A stretch of 45,992 nucleotides of DNA from Helicobacter cetorum (GCA_022729735.1 DZAY01000019.1:1-45992); one strand, 5' to 3'; counted from the stretch's first letter, positions 26,003 through 34,798 are shown. Notes: a model not told the origin generated them from the letters alone. A program made the numbers and translations.

Positions 26003-27628
26003 ATGAGTCATAGTCAATTTTATATTGAAAGTGTTGAAGATTTAAAAGAGAAGTTAATATCTTTTGCTGAAGTTTTTGAAAACTCTCTTATGGATTTACA
26101 AAAAAGTGATTTATATAAAAACAGAATAGATAATATCTTTAGAGATATTCACTCTATAAAAGCACTTAGTATGTCAGCTAAAATGGATGTAATGACAAAA
26201 ACTTTTAAGATAGTTGAAGATGTATTTGATATATTAAGATACAAACAACCACCTATTAAACAAGAAATTATTGATTGGTTACTTATGCTTTCAGACTATT
26301 TTAAACTTTGGGCTGAAGATTTTGAAAATGAAAAATATGAGATAGAGCCTGTCGATCAATATACTTTAAATATGATAAAAACTTCAGCTATCGCCACATA
26401 TAAATCTAATCATATATTAAAAAGTTCATCTATTTTGTTATATGGACAACCTGATATGTGTATGATGTTTGAAAAACCGATTATGAAAGAAGCTGGATGT
26501 TTTATAAAAACCAGTTCAAAAGATGAAACTATACAAAACTTAAATAGTAGAGAGTTTCACATAATATTAATCTGCTCTTGTTTGCCAATTGATGATATAA
26601 AAGCTGTAAAAGATTGTATAAAAGATAAAAAAGTTGTTCCAGTAATTGTAGTTACAGATGATAAACTGACAAAAAAAGATGATTTAGACTTTTTTATTTC
26701 ACTTGGTGTTAAGATTTTTTTAAAAGATAATTTAAGTAATGAGCAGATAAAAAATAGTTTAGAAGATTTAATCAAAATTCATAATGAGCAGAAATGGATA
26801 CAAATTAATGATAAAATAGTTACAAACCAAATTTCAAAAATAGAGCCATTGCCAGATAGTATAAAAAATATCTTAAAAGTAGTAAATGATGCAAATAGTT
26901 CTACTTCTGATTTAGTTGATATATTGATGAAAGATGGAGCATTAAGTGCATCAATTTTAAAAATTATAAACTCACCATACTATAATCTAAAAACAACAGT
27001 TTCATATATAAAACAAGCTGTTATGTTACTTGGAAAAAATAAAATAGCAGATATTGCACTTCAACACCATAGCTCAAAACTATACAATAGTGTGGATTTA
27101 TCAATGTATGGATTAAATGATATTAGGATTATGTATTCTATATCTAATAAAAGAATGCAACTTATGGAGCAGTGGTATTCTAAAATCAAAATTTCAATGT
27201 TACCAATTCTCTCAACTTCAGCATATTTTGGAAATTTAGGTCAAATCATCTTAGCTCAAGAGTGCAAAAAAAGAGGTATTAGTAGTAAATTTTTAAAAGT
27301 TGTAAATAGTGTTGGACCAACAGTTGCAGAAGCAGAGTTTTTTAATATGACAAGTGAAGATGTAACTGCAGAAATTTTTTCATATTGGGGTTTAGAGCCG
27401 CTACTTATTGACAGTATAAAATATGCTTATGATTTCCAAAATGCTCCATCTGAAGCCAAAAAATATGCTATTCCAAACTTTGTTGTATATAGTTCAATTA
27501 ACTCAATTGGAGAATCTTTAGATGAAGAAAATATTAATGAGATGGTAAATTTTTTAGATGATTTAAATATCTCATCAAAACTTTATAAAGATGCTGTTGA
27601 AAAAATTACAAATACAGAATTTTTTTAA
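26003..27628 (+). CDS. Hpt-like / pseudoreceiver / HDOD signalling protein
   Basis: A 541-aa soluble signalling protein with three parts. Residues about 5-130 are helical and contain FRDIHSIKALS, an Hpt-like motif with candidate phospho-His H50. Residues about 141-260 look like a receiver fold, but the phospho-Asp position four residues before Pro193 is C189 (HIILICSCLP) and the acidic pocket is gone; the switch Thr (T216) and Lys (K239) remain. Residues about 278-480 form an HDOD domain (IEPLPDSI, LVDILMKDGALSASILKIINS, AVMLLGKNKIADIA). HDOD proteins in this phylum affect motility and stress responses. Its stop shares the palindrome TTAA with the miaA stop on the other strand. No close functional match is known to me. 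Confidence 0.7.
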   Translation: MSHSQFYIESVEDLKEKLISFAEVFENSLMDLQKSDLYKNRIDNIFRDIHSIKALSMSAKMDVMTKTFKIVEDVFDILRYKQPPIKQEIIDWLLMLSDYFKLWAEDFENEKYEIEPVDQYTLNMIKTSAIATYKSNHILKSSSILLYGQPDMCMMFEKPIMKEAGCFIKTSSKDETIQNLNSREFHIILICSCLPIDDIKAVKDCIKDKKVVPVIVVTDDKLTKKDDLDFFISLGVKIFLKDNLSNEQIKNSLEDLIKIHNEQKWIQINDKIVTNQISKIEPLPDSIKNILKVVNDANSSTSDLVDILMKDGALSASILKIINSPYYNLKTTVSYIKQAVMLLGKNKIADIALQHHSSKLYNSVDLSMYGLNDIRIMYSISNKRMQLMEQWYSKIKISMLPILSTSAYFGNLGQIILAQECKKRGISSKFLKVVNSVGPTVAEAEFFNMTSEDVTAEIFSYWGLEPLLIDSIKYAYDFQNAPSEAKKYAIPNFVVYSSINSIGESLDEENINEMVNFLDDLNISSKLYKDAVEKITNTEFF

Positions 27629-28515
27629 GCTAAATATGAGCTTATAATATCCTTTAAGCTCTCTTTTGGTGCTTTGATGGTGTTAAATTGTGTTCTGTTA
27701 AATGTAGTTTGTCGTTTTGCGAGAGCCATTGTATTTTGAGAAATTTTATCTTTTAACTCACTAATTTTAACTCTTCCATCAAAGTAATCTAAAACTTCTC
27801 GAATTCCAATCGCTTTCATAGGATTTGGAACTCTTGTATATTTTTTTTCTAAATAACTAATCTCATCAATTAATCCATTTTTTAGCATATTTTCAGTTCT
27901 TTGATAAACTCTATTTCTCAAAATATTTCTATCTATCTCTATTTCAAAAATTGTAATATCTTTTATAATTTGCTCTCTTTTATGCTCCATAAAAAATTGT
28001 GTTGGGGTTTGCATTGAGCTAAAATATATTTCTAACCCTTTTCCAATTCTATATTTATCATTTTTTGAAATTGAGTTTGCATATTTAAAATCTATTTCCA
28101 AAAGTTTTTTATATGCTAAATCTAAATCTAATAATATATTATGCACTTTTTCTAAAACCAAATCAGTTGGATTAACTCTTTTACTAATTCCATCAATCAT
28201 AGATTTTAGATAAAAACTACTTCCTCCAACAATAATTAAATTTTTATTATTAGCTTTAGCAAACTCTTTTGCTTCTTTATAAATATCAAAAAAGAGTCCA
28301 ACATTAAAATTGCTATCTACACAAATTATATCTATCCCAAAATGTTTAATTAAATCTAACTCTTTTTTTGTAGGTTTTGCTGAAGCAATATCTATCTCTT
28401 TATATATGCTAAGAGAATCAAGTGATAAAATCACACTTTCAAACTCCACAGCAACCTCTATTGCAGTTACACTTTTTCCCGAAGCTGTCGCTCCTATTAT
28501 AGCAATCTCTTTCAT
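27625..28515 (-). CDS. miaA: tRNA dimethylallyltransferase
   Basis: A 296-aa enzyme that attaches a dimethylallyl group to A37 of tRNAs reading UNN codons. Seen: P-loop GATASGKS (8-15), DSLSIYKEIDIASAKPT (substrate Asp), GGSSFYLKSMIDG, MKAIGIREV and the C-terminal KRQTTFNRTQ. The TSLS/DS-x-Q motif reads DSLSIY, a known variation outside Gammaproteobacteria. AAGGAA-like bases precede ATG. It is convergent with the HDOD gene, their stops overlapping by 4 bp, and divergent from the UbiA-family gene 50 bp away. Confidence 0.94.
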   Translation of the reverse strand: MKEIAIIGATASGKSVTAIEVAVEFESVILSLDSLSIYKEIDIASAKPTKKELDLIKHFGIDIICVDSNFNVGLFFDIYKEAKEFAKANNKNLIIVGGSSFYLKSMIDGISKRVNPTDLVLEKVHNILLDLDLAYKKLLEIDFKYANSISKNDKYRIGKGLEIYFSSMQTPTQFFMEHKREQIIKDITIFEIEIDRNILRNRVYQRTENMLKNGLIDEISYLEKKYTRVPNPMKAIGIREVLDYFDGRVKISELKDKISQNTMALAKRQTTFNRTQFNTIKAPKESLKDIISSYLA

Positions 28516-28565
28516 AAGGAAAATTATAACTCAATTTTGATAAAATTTTAAGAAAAAAGGTTTTC

Positions 28566-29429
28566 ATGGAGGCTTTTCTTAAAAAATTAAAAAATTTTAA
28601 TGAGCTTGTAATGTTTGAACATACAATATTTTCTCTACCATTTATTTTTATTGCGATGGTTGTAGCTTCAAATGGGTGGTTTGGTTTTACTTTGCTTTTA
28701 CTTGGAGTTTTTGCAACAGTTGGTGCAAGAAACTTTGCTATGGGATTTAATAGATATGTAGATATGGAATTTGATAAAAAAAATCCAAGAACACAAAATC
28801 GCCCAAGTGTAGATGGTAGAATAAATAAACGAGATATGTTAATTTTTATCATATTAAATGGACTATTTTTCATAATTATTGCATATTTTATAAACTCTTT
28901 GGCACTTATTTTATCACCTTTTATATTACTGATTTTAGCTTCTTACTCATATTTTAAAAGGTTTTCAAGTTTTGCACATCTGATTTTAGGATTATCGTTA
29001 GGATTAGCTCCTATTGCTGGTGCTATTGCAGTATTAGGTGAAATACCTCTGTGGTCAATTTATCTCTCAATTGGTGTTATGTTTTGGGTATCTGGATTTG
29101 ATTTATTATATTCTCTTCAAGATATGGAATTTGATAGAGAGCATGGTCTGTTTTCAATTCCATCAAAATTTGGAAAAGATATTACTCTTCATATTTCTAA
29201 AATATTTCATCTTTTTGCAATAATTTTTTGGTTACTATTTGTAATCAATTCAAATGGGGCTTTGTTTGCATATTTGGCACTCTTAATCTCTGCTATTATG
29301 TTAATTAGCGAACATGTTATTGTCATTAAAGATTTTAGAAATATAAATAGAGCATTTTTTACAATTAATGGATATTTAGGAGTTTTGTTTATGATTTTAA
29401 TAATAGTTGATAGGAATATATATGGATGA
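28566..29429 (+). CDS. mqnP: UbiA-family prenyltransferase, probably MqnP (menaquinone)
   Basis: A 287-aa integral membrane enzyme with about eight helices. Two Asp-rich motifs, NRYVDMEFD and DLLYSLQDMEFD, bind the Mg-diphosphate of the prenyl donor. In bacteria using the futalosine route this family member (MqnP) prenylates the aromatic intermediate before UbiD-type decarboxylation, and the phylum makes menaquinone, so that role is preferred over 4-hydroxybenzoate prenylation. AAAAGG lies upstream of ATG. The next gene begins inside its last 8 bases. Function is by family and taxon; substrate not directly visible. Confidence 0.85.
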   Translation: MEAFLKKLKNFNELVMFEHTIFSLPFIFIAMVVASNGWFGFTLLLLGVFATVGARNFAMGFNRYVDMEFDKKNPRTQNRPSVDGRINKRDMLIFIILNGLFFIIIAYFINSLALILSPFILLILASYSYFKRFSSFAHLILGLSLGLAPIAGAIAVLGEIPLWSIYLSIGVMFWVSGFDLLYSLQDMEFDREHGLFSIPSKFGKDITLHISKIFHLFAIIFWLLFVINSNGALFAYLALLISAIMLISEHVIVIKDFRNINRAFFTINGYLGVLFMILIIVDRNIYG

Positions 29430-29949
29430 TATAAGAGTTGTTAGAGCAAATCTAAAAATAGATTTTGAAAGTGTAACAGAGGCAAATATTAAAGGTTTTA
29501 AAGATGAGTTTTACTCTTTTGCGGAAAGTTCAGATGACCCAATATCTCAATGGATTAGATTGGCGAATGCAAGAGGAGAAACAAAAGAGAGCGACCATAT
29601 TGTGCTTACTCTCTTAGTTGAGTTGCATAGAAAAGTTGATAAAGTGTTAGAAAAGTTGGAAAATCGAGAAAAGAGTCATCTATCACTTTTAAATAGTTGT
29701 CAAGTTCGTGCTATTGGGTTTAACCATTTTCAAATAGAGTCGCAAGTCTTTGTTGGTGGAGTTGAATATTATGGTAGAATAGACCTTCCAACATTTCCAA
29801 AAAGAGAAGTTGCTATATTTTTTAAAGCATTAAGTAGTAATATGGCAAAAATAGAGTCAATGCACGAGCGAGATATTAAAGATTGGGATAGTTATATTGT
29901 GGCTACGGAGAGAGCATTAATTAGAGAAATGAAGGGTAAAGATGTTTGA
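29422..29949 (+). CDS. conserved hypothetical protein, possible PilZ-like
   Basis: A soluble protein of about 175 aa that I cannot assign firmly. A helical N-terminal half (HIVLTLLVELHRKVDKVLEKL) is followed by a beta-rich segment (SLLNSCQVRAIGFNHFQIES, VFVGGVEYYGRIDLP) and a C-terminal helix. The layout, small helical lead plus beta-barrel-like strands, recalls atypical PilZ proteins, but the RxxxR and D/NxSxxG c-di-GMP motifs are not evident. ATG 29422 with TAGGA seven bases upstream is preferred to TTG 29407. It overlaps both neighbours by 8 bp and probably shares their transcript. Confidence 0.6.
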   Translation: MDDIRVVRANLKIDFESVTEANIKGFKDEFYSFAESSDDPISQWIRLANARGETKESDHIVLTLLVELHRKVDKVLEKLENREKSHLSLLNSCQVRAIGFNHFQIESQVFVGGVEYYGRIDLPTFPKREVAIFFKALSSNMAKIESMHERDIKDWDSYIVATERALIREMKGKDV

Positions 29950-30454
29950 TATTTATATATTAGGAGCAATGGTTATATTAGCAGTCTCACTGATTGCATA
30001 TATGTATATAAAAGAGGCTCAAGTAACTAAGAGATTTTCAACTTTTGAAAAAAGTATTGAAGATTTGAATGTTCAAATTTTTAAACTCCAAAAAAGTGTA
30101 AAAAAGGTAGAAAGTGATGGTGATGAGTTGGAAAGTTTAAAAAACTCTCTTGGAATATCTATTAAATCCGAAATTATAAATGAAGTAACTCAAAAGTTAG
30201 AAATTTTGAATAAATCCCTCACAGAATTAACAAACTCATTTTATACTCAAAAAGAGCAAGTTGATAATAAGTTATACTCATTTGAAGAGAGAACAAAAGA
30301 TTTCTTAACACTTTCAGCAAATTCAAATGCTGTGGATAATGATAAAATTATTTCACTATATAAAGCTGGAGCTTCAATTGATACTATTGCAAAAGATTTG
30401 AGAGTGGGAAAAGGAGAAGTTGAGTTTGTCTTAAGACTTGAAAACTTAAGATAA
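29942..30454 (+). CDS. membrane-anchored coiled-coil protein with C-terminal HTH-like DUF6115/DUF2802 motif
   Basis: A 170-aa protein with one N-terminal membrane helix (about 4-22), a long coiled coil (about 30-120) and a C-terminal helix-turn-helix-like segment [19 protein letters not shown] followed by [11 protein letters not shown]. That tail resembles the DUF6115/DUF2802 proteins found beside flagellar and chemotaxis genes in other bacteria. The DNA-binding look may be misleading, since the protein is membrane-bound. It is coupled to the preceding hypothetical gene (8-bp overlap) and its last 9 bp overlap the minus-strand chemoreceptor. Confidence 0.6.
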   Translation: MFDIYILGAMVILAVSLIAYMYIKEAQVTKRFSTFEKSIEDLNVQIFKLQKSVKKVESDGDELESLKNSLGISIKSEIINEVTQKLEILNKSLTELTNSFYTQKEQVDNKLYSFEERTKDFLTLSANSNAVDNDKIISLYKAGASIDTIAKDLRVGKGEVEFVLRLENLR

Positions 30455-31885
30455 TTTCACAACTTTACTATTTAGAGTTAGCAAATCAAGCAATCTAAAT
30501 AGCTCTGCACTAATTTTTTCCATCTCTTCAAAATTACTTATCAAACTATTTTTCTTAATCACACAACTACTCTCATTGATACATTTAATATTTTCAATAA
30601 TCATTTCACAAGCTTGTTTAAATGTATTTTCAAGTTTTGGATACTCTTCTAAAGTGTCAAATCTATCTTTTGCATTTCCAGACAACCATTTGCCAAATCT
30701 ACTATTTTTATAATCTTTAAAATCAGTAATTTCTCTATCATTCAAAATTGATGAGTAGCTTTGTGATTTATAAAGTATAAAATCTATCTTAGCAAGTGTT
30801 GTTATAATTTTATTCTCCATTAAAAGTGAAATCTGTGAAGTTCTATTTGAATCTCTATTAAACTGTGCTAAAGTTTGTTCAAAATCTTTTACATCTTGAG
30901 TTGAACTCATTGCCATATCTGCCATCTCTTCAGAGTTTGATAAAATATCATTTGTCTCTTGTTGTAAGCTTTGAATTGTAATTGAAATCTCTTGAGTTGC
31001 TTTTTGAGTTCGCTCTGCTAAATTTCTAACCTCATCAGCAACAACAGCAAATCCTCTACCGTGTTCTCCAGCTCTTGCTGCTTCAATAGCTGCATTTAAT
31101 GCGAGTAAATTTGTTTGGTCTGCAACATCTTTTATTAAATTTACAACCGAATCAATTTCTGTTGTTCTATGACTTAGAGATTGAATTGAAGAGTTGATAT
31201 GTGAAATAAACTCTATTAAATTGTTTAGTTTTTCCAAAATAGCATTTACAACATGAATGCTTTTATTTGATTTTTGTGTCGTTGTTTTAGAGTTTTCAGC
31301 AATCTCTTTAATACTTGCTACACTCATATTTAAATCATTTTGGATAACTTCTAAACCTTTTGATAATCCTCCACCAAGTGTTGAAAATTTTTGTGATAAT
31401 TCACCTCTAACTCTCGCTTTTTCACTTTGTGATATTGCTTCTACACTATTTGATATAAGCAATGCCGATGTCCTAAACTCTCCTTTAAAACCATCAATAA
31501 ATATATTTCTATGTGTAATGCCTCTACTTGCTGATGATATTGAACTTTTTATGTCTCTAATAAATGCTTCTAACTCATCTAATAAATCATTCATGCACCA
31601 TGCAAGTTCGCCAAATTTATCATCATTTGAAATATTTACTATTCTTTTTTCAAAATCTCCTTTTGAGGCATTTTTTACGACATCTATCACATCATTAAGA
31701 GTTTTACTCTCTTCTATTCCTCCACCTTCATTTGGAACCATTAAACCCAAAAAGAGTGATAAAAATATAATTCCACCAACTATAAAATTTCGCTCAATCA
31801 CAACCATATAAAGAGCAACAATAGAGAGTGCAATCAGATAAAAAAATGCTACTCTATTTTTGAAGATTGATGATATATTCATCAT
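30446..31885 (-). CDS. chemoreceptor (CetA-like) with ligand-free CZB-like C-terminus
   Basis: A 479-aa methyl-accepting protein with no periplasmic sensor: two membrane helices at the N-terminus (about 11-48) joined by a very short loop, a HAMP-like linker, and a signalling domain with the tip [20 protein letters not shown]. From about residue 360 a four-helix CZB domain follows, but its zinc ligands are missing: KIDF369 for DH, S395RFGKW for CRFGKW, and K417/T421 for the paired His. It overlaps the upstream PAS gene by 32 bp, as expected for a CetA/CetB-type energy-taxis pair where PAS senses redox. ATG 31882 is an alternative start. Confidence 0.88.
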   Translation of the reverse strand: MMNISSIFKNRVAFFYLIALSIVALYMVVIERNFIVGGIIFLSLFLGLMVPNEGGGIEESKTLNDVIDVVKNASKGDFEKRIVNISNDDKFGELAWCMNDLLDELEAFIRDIKSSISSASRGITHRNIFIDGFKGEFRTSALLISNSVEAISQSEKARVRGELSQKFSTLGGGLSKGLEVIQNDLNMSVASIKEIAENSKTTTQKSNKSIHVVNAILEKLNNLIEFISHINSSIQSLSHRTTEIDSVVNLIKDVADQTNLLALNAAIEAARAGEHGRGFAVVADEVRNLAERTQKATQEISITIQSLQQETNDILSNSEEMADMAMSSTQDVKDFEQTLAQFNRDSNRTSQISLLMENKIITTLAKIDFILYKSQSYSSILNDREITDFKDYKNSRFGKWLSGNAKDRFDTLEEYPKLENTFKQACEMIIENIKCINESSCVIKKNSLISNFEEMEKISAELFRLLDLLTLNSKVVKLS

Positions 31886-32378
31886 AGTTTTTTCCCTTTT
31901 CTGCTAATTTTTTATTTAATAAAGCAACTGAACCCTCAACACCACCACTCTTTTCAGCATCTAAAAGCTCTTTATATAAAACTTCTATCTCTTTTATAGC
32001 ACTATCTTTTGGCTTTCGTCTCACAGAATAAAATCCAATAATATTGCCATTTTGACTAACTGAAGCTGTAACATTTGCAAAAACCCAATAGTGTGAGCCA
32101 TCTTTACATCTATTTTTTACAAATGCAAAAATCTCTTCTTTTGATTTTATTCGCTCCCACAGTAGTTTAAAAATGGCTTTTGGCATATCAGGATGTCTTA
32201 ATATGCTATGAGGAGCACCTAATAACTCTTTTTCAGAGTAACCAGAAATAGCAATAAATGTCTTATTTCCATATGTGATTTTACCAGCTACATCAGTTTT
32301 TGATGTGATAAATTCACCTTCTTTTAATCTTCTTTCTTGCACAAAATACTCCCATTTCTTAAAATAAAAACGGCTCAT
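31854..32378 (-). CDS. PAS-domain redox sensor, CetB/Aer-like
   Basis: A 174-aa cytoplasmic protein with an Aer-type PAS domain (about 20-120): [39 protein letters not shown] and the [15 protein letters not shown] strand, which in Aer and CetB belongs to the FAD-binding fold. In Campylobacter jejuni the PAS protein CetB works with the receptor CetA to steer cells to favourable redox conditions; this gene precedes and overlaps such a receptor. FAD is inferred, not seen. The C-terminal tail (about 125-174) is helical. The ribosome binding site is weak. Confidence 0.85.
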   Translation of the reverse strand: MSRFYFKKWEYFVQERRLKEGEFITSKTDVAGKITYGNKTFIAISGYSEKELLGAPHSILRHPDMPKAIFKLLWERIKSKEEIFAFVKNRCKDGSHYWVFANVTASVSQNGNIIGFYSVRRKPKDSAIKEIEVLYKELLDAEKSGGVEGSVALLNKKLAEKGKNYDEYIINLQK

Positions 32379-32420
32379 TTTATCTTATTAATTTTTATAT
32401 TATCCTTTATACTTAAATAA

Positions 32421-32455
32421 AAAAACAGTTTTTTTACAGTATCCTAACTGTTTTT
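32421..32455. promoter_or_regulatory. inverted repeat between the PAS gene and moaA
   Basis: AAAAACAGTT (32421-32430) and AACTGTTTTT (32446-32455) are perfect 10-bp arms 15 bp apart; a further ACAGT at 32436-32440 pairs with the same right arm. The space between holds TATCCT (32440-32445), a possible -10 for moaA. Because the flanking genes diverge, a terminator makes little sense, so an operator is more likely. Confidence 0.45.
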
Positions 32456-32471
32456 AAGTTAAAGGATTTAA

Positions 32472-33428
32472 ATGTTAATTGATAGTTTTGGGAGAAGAGT
32501 TAATTATTTAAGAGTTTCAGTGACGGAGAGATGTAATTTTAGATGTCTTTATTGTATGCCAGATAAGCCATTTAATTGGGTTTCAAAAGAGAATATTTTG
32601 AGTTATGAAGAGCTATTTAGCATCATAAAAGTTGCAATTGATGAAGGTGTTATAAAAATTAGAATTACAGGTGGTGAGCCAACTTTAAGAGAAGATTTAG
32701 ATAAATTTATAAAAATGGTTTATGATTATTCACCAAATATAGATTTAGCACTTACTACTAATGGGTTTTTATTAGCAAAATATGCAAAAAAATATAAAGA
32801 AAGTGGTCTGAATAGAGTTAATATTTCACTTGATAGTTTAAAACCAGATATAGCGATGATATTAGCAAAAAAAGATGTATTAAACGAAATTTTAGCAGGA
32901 ATTGATGAAGCTTTAATGGTTGGATTAAAAGTTAAACTAAATATGGTGCCAATTATAGGATTAAATAGTGATGAGGTTTTGGATATTTTGGAGTTTGGAA
33001 GAGATAAAAAAATTACAGTTAGATTTATTGAGTTTATGGAAAATAGCTTTGCCCCTAATCTAAAAGGTATTAATTCAAAAGATATTTTAGAAACTATTAG
33101 CACGAAATATAGCTTTGTAGAGAGTGAAAGTTTGCCAAATTCGCCATCAAAATATTATAAATTAGATGATGGATATGAGTTTGGAGTTATTGAACCACAT
33201 AGAGATGATTTTTGTAAAAGTTGTAATCGACTTAGACTTAGTGCAGAAGGTGATTTAATTCCTTGTTTATATTTTGATGAAGCTAAAAGCTTAAAAGATG
33301 TGGTTAAGAGTGGAAATGTTGCAAAAATAGAAGAGATTTTATTTGATGTAGTAAAAAATAAACCAGAAAAAAATAGATGGAGTGATGATTTAGTCTCACA
33401 AAGAGCATTTTATCATACAGGTGGATAA
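32472..33428 (+). CDS. moaA: GTP 3',8-cyclase MoaA (molybdopterin)
   Basis: A 318-aa radical SAM enzyme that starts molybdenum-cofactor synthesis from GTP. The N-terminal cluster motif is C21-x3-C25-x2-C28 (TERCNFRCLYCMP); the C-terminal second cluster region reads FCKSCNRLRLSAEGDLIPCLYF with three Cys. The final Gly-Gly needed for activity is present (YHTGG). AAAGGA precedes ATG. queE starts within its last 8 bases, so moaA, queE and queD form an operon of two pterin/GTP-derived radical SAM pathways. Confidence 0.95.
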   Translation: MLIDSFGRRVNYLRVSVTERCNFRCLYCMPDKPFNWVSKENILSYEELFSIIKVAIDEGVIKIRITGGEPTLREDLDKFIKMVYDYSPNIDLALTTNGFLLAKYAKKYKESGLNRVNISLDSLKPDIAMILAKKDVLNEILAGIDEALMVGLKVKLNMVPIIGLNSDEVLDILEFGRDKKITVRFIEFMENSFAPNLKGINSKDILETISTKYSFVESESLPNSPSKYYKLDDGYEFGVIEPHRDDFCKSCNRLRLSAEGDLIPCLYFDEAKSLKDVVKSGNVAKIEEILFDVVKNKPEKNRWSDDLVSQRAFYHTGG

Positions 33429-34167
33429 AGTGTATTTGGTTGAGCATTTTATATCAGTTCAAGGTGAAGGTAAATTTAGTGGTTATCCATCACTATTTTT
33501 TAGATTTGGTGGTTGTAATTTTAGTTGTAGTGGATTTGGAGTGAAATTTGAAATTGATGGAGATAGCTATTTTGGTTGTGATTCATATTATGGTGTAAAT
33601 CAAAAGTTTAAAAAAAATTGGATAGAGATTAAATCTATAAATGAGCTTTTAGAAATTGTGCAAAAAAGTTATGATAAGTTAAATTATAAACCTCATATAG
33701 TTATAACAGGTGGTGAGCCAACACTCTTTTTTAATCAAAAAATTATGCAAAACTTTATTGTTGATATGCTAAACAGTGGATATTTTATCACAGTTGAAAC
33801 AAATGGCACAGTTCCATTTGAGTATAAAAGTTTCAAAAATGTAACATTTGCATTAGCAATTAAACTATCTAATTCAAATGAGTATAAAAGAGTAAATAGA
33901 GATGTAATTAATCAAATTATAGAAAATTCAAAAAATAGCTTTTTTAAATTTACGATTGATAAAAACTATATAGAAGAGTTTGGAAATAGTGAAATAGAAG
34001 AGATAACCAAAGATTACGATATTCCAATTTATTGTATGCCACTTGGTGCTAATAGTTTGGAGTTACAAAAAAATTGTGTGAGTCTGATAGATTTTTGTAT
34101 AAAATATAACTATATTTATTCTGATAGAATTCATATTAGAGTATATGATAATAAAAGAGGTGTTTAA
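33421..34167 (+). CDS. queE: 7-carboxy-7-deazaguanine synthase QueE
   Basis: A 248-aa radical SAM enzyme making the 7-deazaguanine ring for queuosine in tRNA. Typical parts are FISVQGEGKFSGYPSLFFRFGGC, ITGGEPTLF and VETNGT. The cluster Cys pattern is unusual: C32-x3-C36 and then a 16-residue insert before C53 (GCDS), rather than C-x3-C-x2-C. The start is GTG 33421 by frame overlap with moaA, but GTG 33430 is equally possible, since AGGTGG at 33419-33424 is spaced for it. queD begins at the base after its stop. Confidence 0.88.
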   Translation: MDKVYLVEHFISVQGEGKFSGYPSLFFRFGGCNFSCSGFGVKFEIDGDSYFGCDSYYGVNQKFKKNWIEIKSINELLEIVQKSYDKLNYKPHIVITGGEPTLFFNQKIMQNFIVDMLNSGYFITVETNGTVPFEYKSFKNVTFALAIKLSNSNEYKRVNRDVINQIIENSKNSFFKFTIDKNYIEEFGNSEIEEITKDYDIPIYCMPLGANSLELQKNCVSLIDFCIKYNYIYSDRIHIRVYDNKRGV

Positions 34168-34749
34168 ATGATAATTAGAAAATTATATAAGTTTGAAAAT
34201 GCTCATATTGTTAGAAATTGTTCAACTCAAAAATGTAGTTTTAGTCTTCATGGACACTCATATAAAGTTGAAGTTTTTTTAGAATCAAACTTTTTAGATA
34301 ATGGGCAGATGGTTTATGATTTTGGATTGATGAAACTATCTATAAAAGAGTTGATTGAAAGTTTTGACCACTCAATTTCACTTTGGAGTGGAGATGATAT
34401 AGAGTATATTAACTTTGCTAAAAAATTTTCAAAAAGATGGATAGAACTTCCAATAAGTCCATCAGCAGAGCAATTAAGTAGAGTTATATTTCTATTGGTA
34501 GAGCTTGTAATAAAAAATACAATATTTATAAATGGAGAAAAAGAGATAAAAGTAAGAAGTGTTAGAGTTCATGAAACAGATAGTGGTTATGCAGAAGCAT
34601 TTTTTGATGATGCAAATAGTAAATTAATGGGAGAAATAGCTTTAAAAGAGATAGTTTTTTCAGATGAAATAAAAAATAGTTGGAGTGATAAAACTCTATT
34701 TGATAGCCTATTAATAAATAAAAAAATTACAAATCCTAAATTAGTTTAA
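34168..34749 (+). CDS. queD: 6-carboxytetrahydropterin synthase QueD
   Basis: A 193-aa enzyme of the 6-pyruvoyl-tetrahydropterin synthase family acting before QueE in queuosine synthesis. Zinc ligands are H13, H28 and H30 (ENAHIV and LHGHSYKV), with catalytic Cys23 (QKCSFS). DFGLMK and FDHSISL (Asp-His pair) and the late RVHETDSGYAEA (catalytic Glu) are present. It is longer than E. coli QueD (121 aa) through an insert around 80-130, as in other Campylobacterota. Directly follows queE with no gap. Confidence 0.9.
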   Translation: MIIRKLYKFENAHIVRNCSTQKCSFSLHGHSYKVEVFLESNFLDNGQMVYDFGLMKLSIKELIESFDHSISLWSGDDIEYINFAKKFSKRWIELPISPSAEQLSRVIFLLVELVIKNTIFINGEKEIKVRSVRVHETDSGYAEAFFDDANSKLMGEIALKEIVFSDEIKNSWSDKTLFDSLLINKKITNPKLV

Positions 34750-34756
34750 CTAAAGA

Positions 34757-34783
34757 TGAATTATAGTAAATTATTATAATTCA
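34757..34783. promoter_or_regulatory. promoter inside an inverted repeat, upstream of yceI
   Basis: TGAATTATA (34757-34765) and TATAATTCA (34775-34783) form perfect 9-bp arms 9 bp apart. The right arm contains TATAAT (34775-34780), a -10 placed 19 bp before ATG 34799. A dimeric regulator bound here would cover the promoter. Confidence 0.5.
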
Positions 34784-34798
34784 AAAAAGGAGGATATG

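Noticed and set aside
28439-28873. minus-strand frame spanning the miaA start and the UbiA-family gene
   Set aside because: It overlaps two confidently assigned genes and resembles the reverse complement of their codons.
31257-31811. 184-codon plus-strand frame inside the chemoreceptor gene
   Set aside because: It is antisense to a clear MCP signalling domain, has no ribosome binding site, and reads as low-complexity Ser/Phe/Leu sequence typical of a shadow frame.
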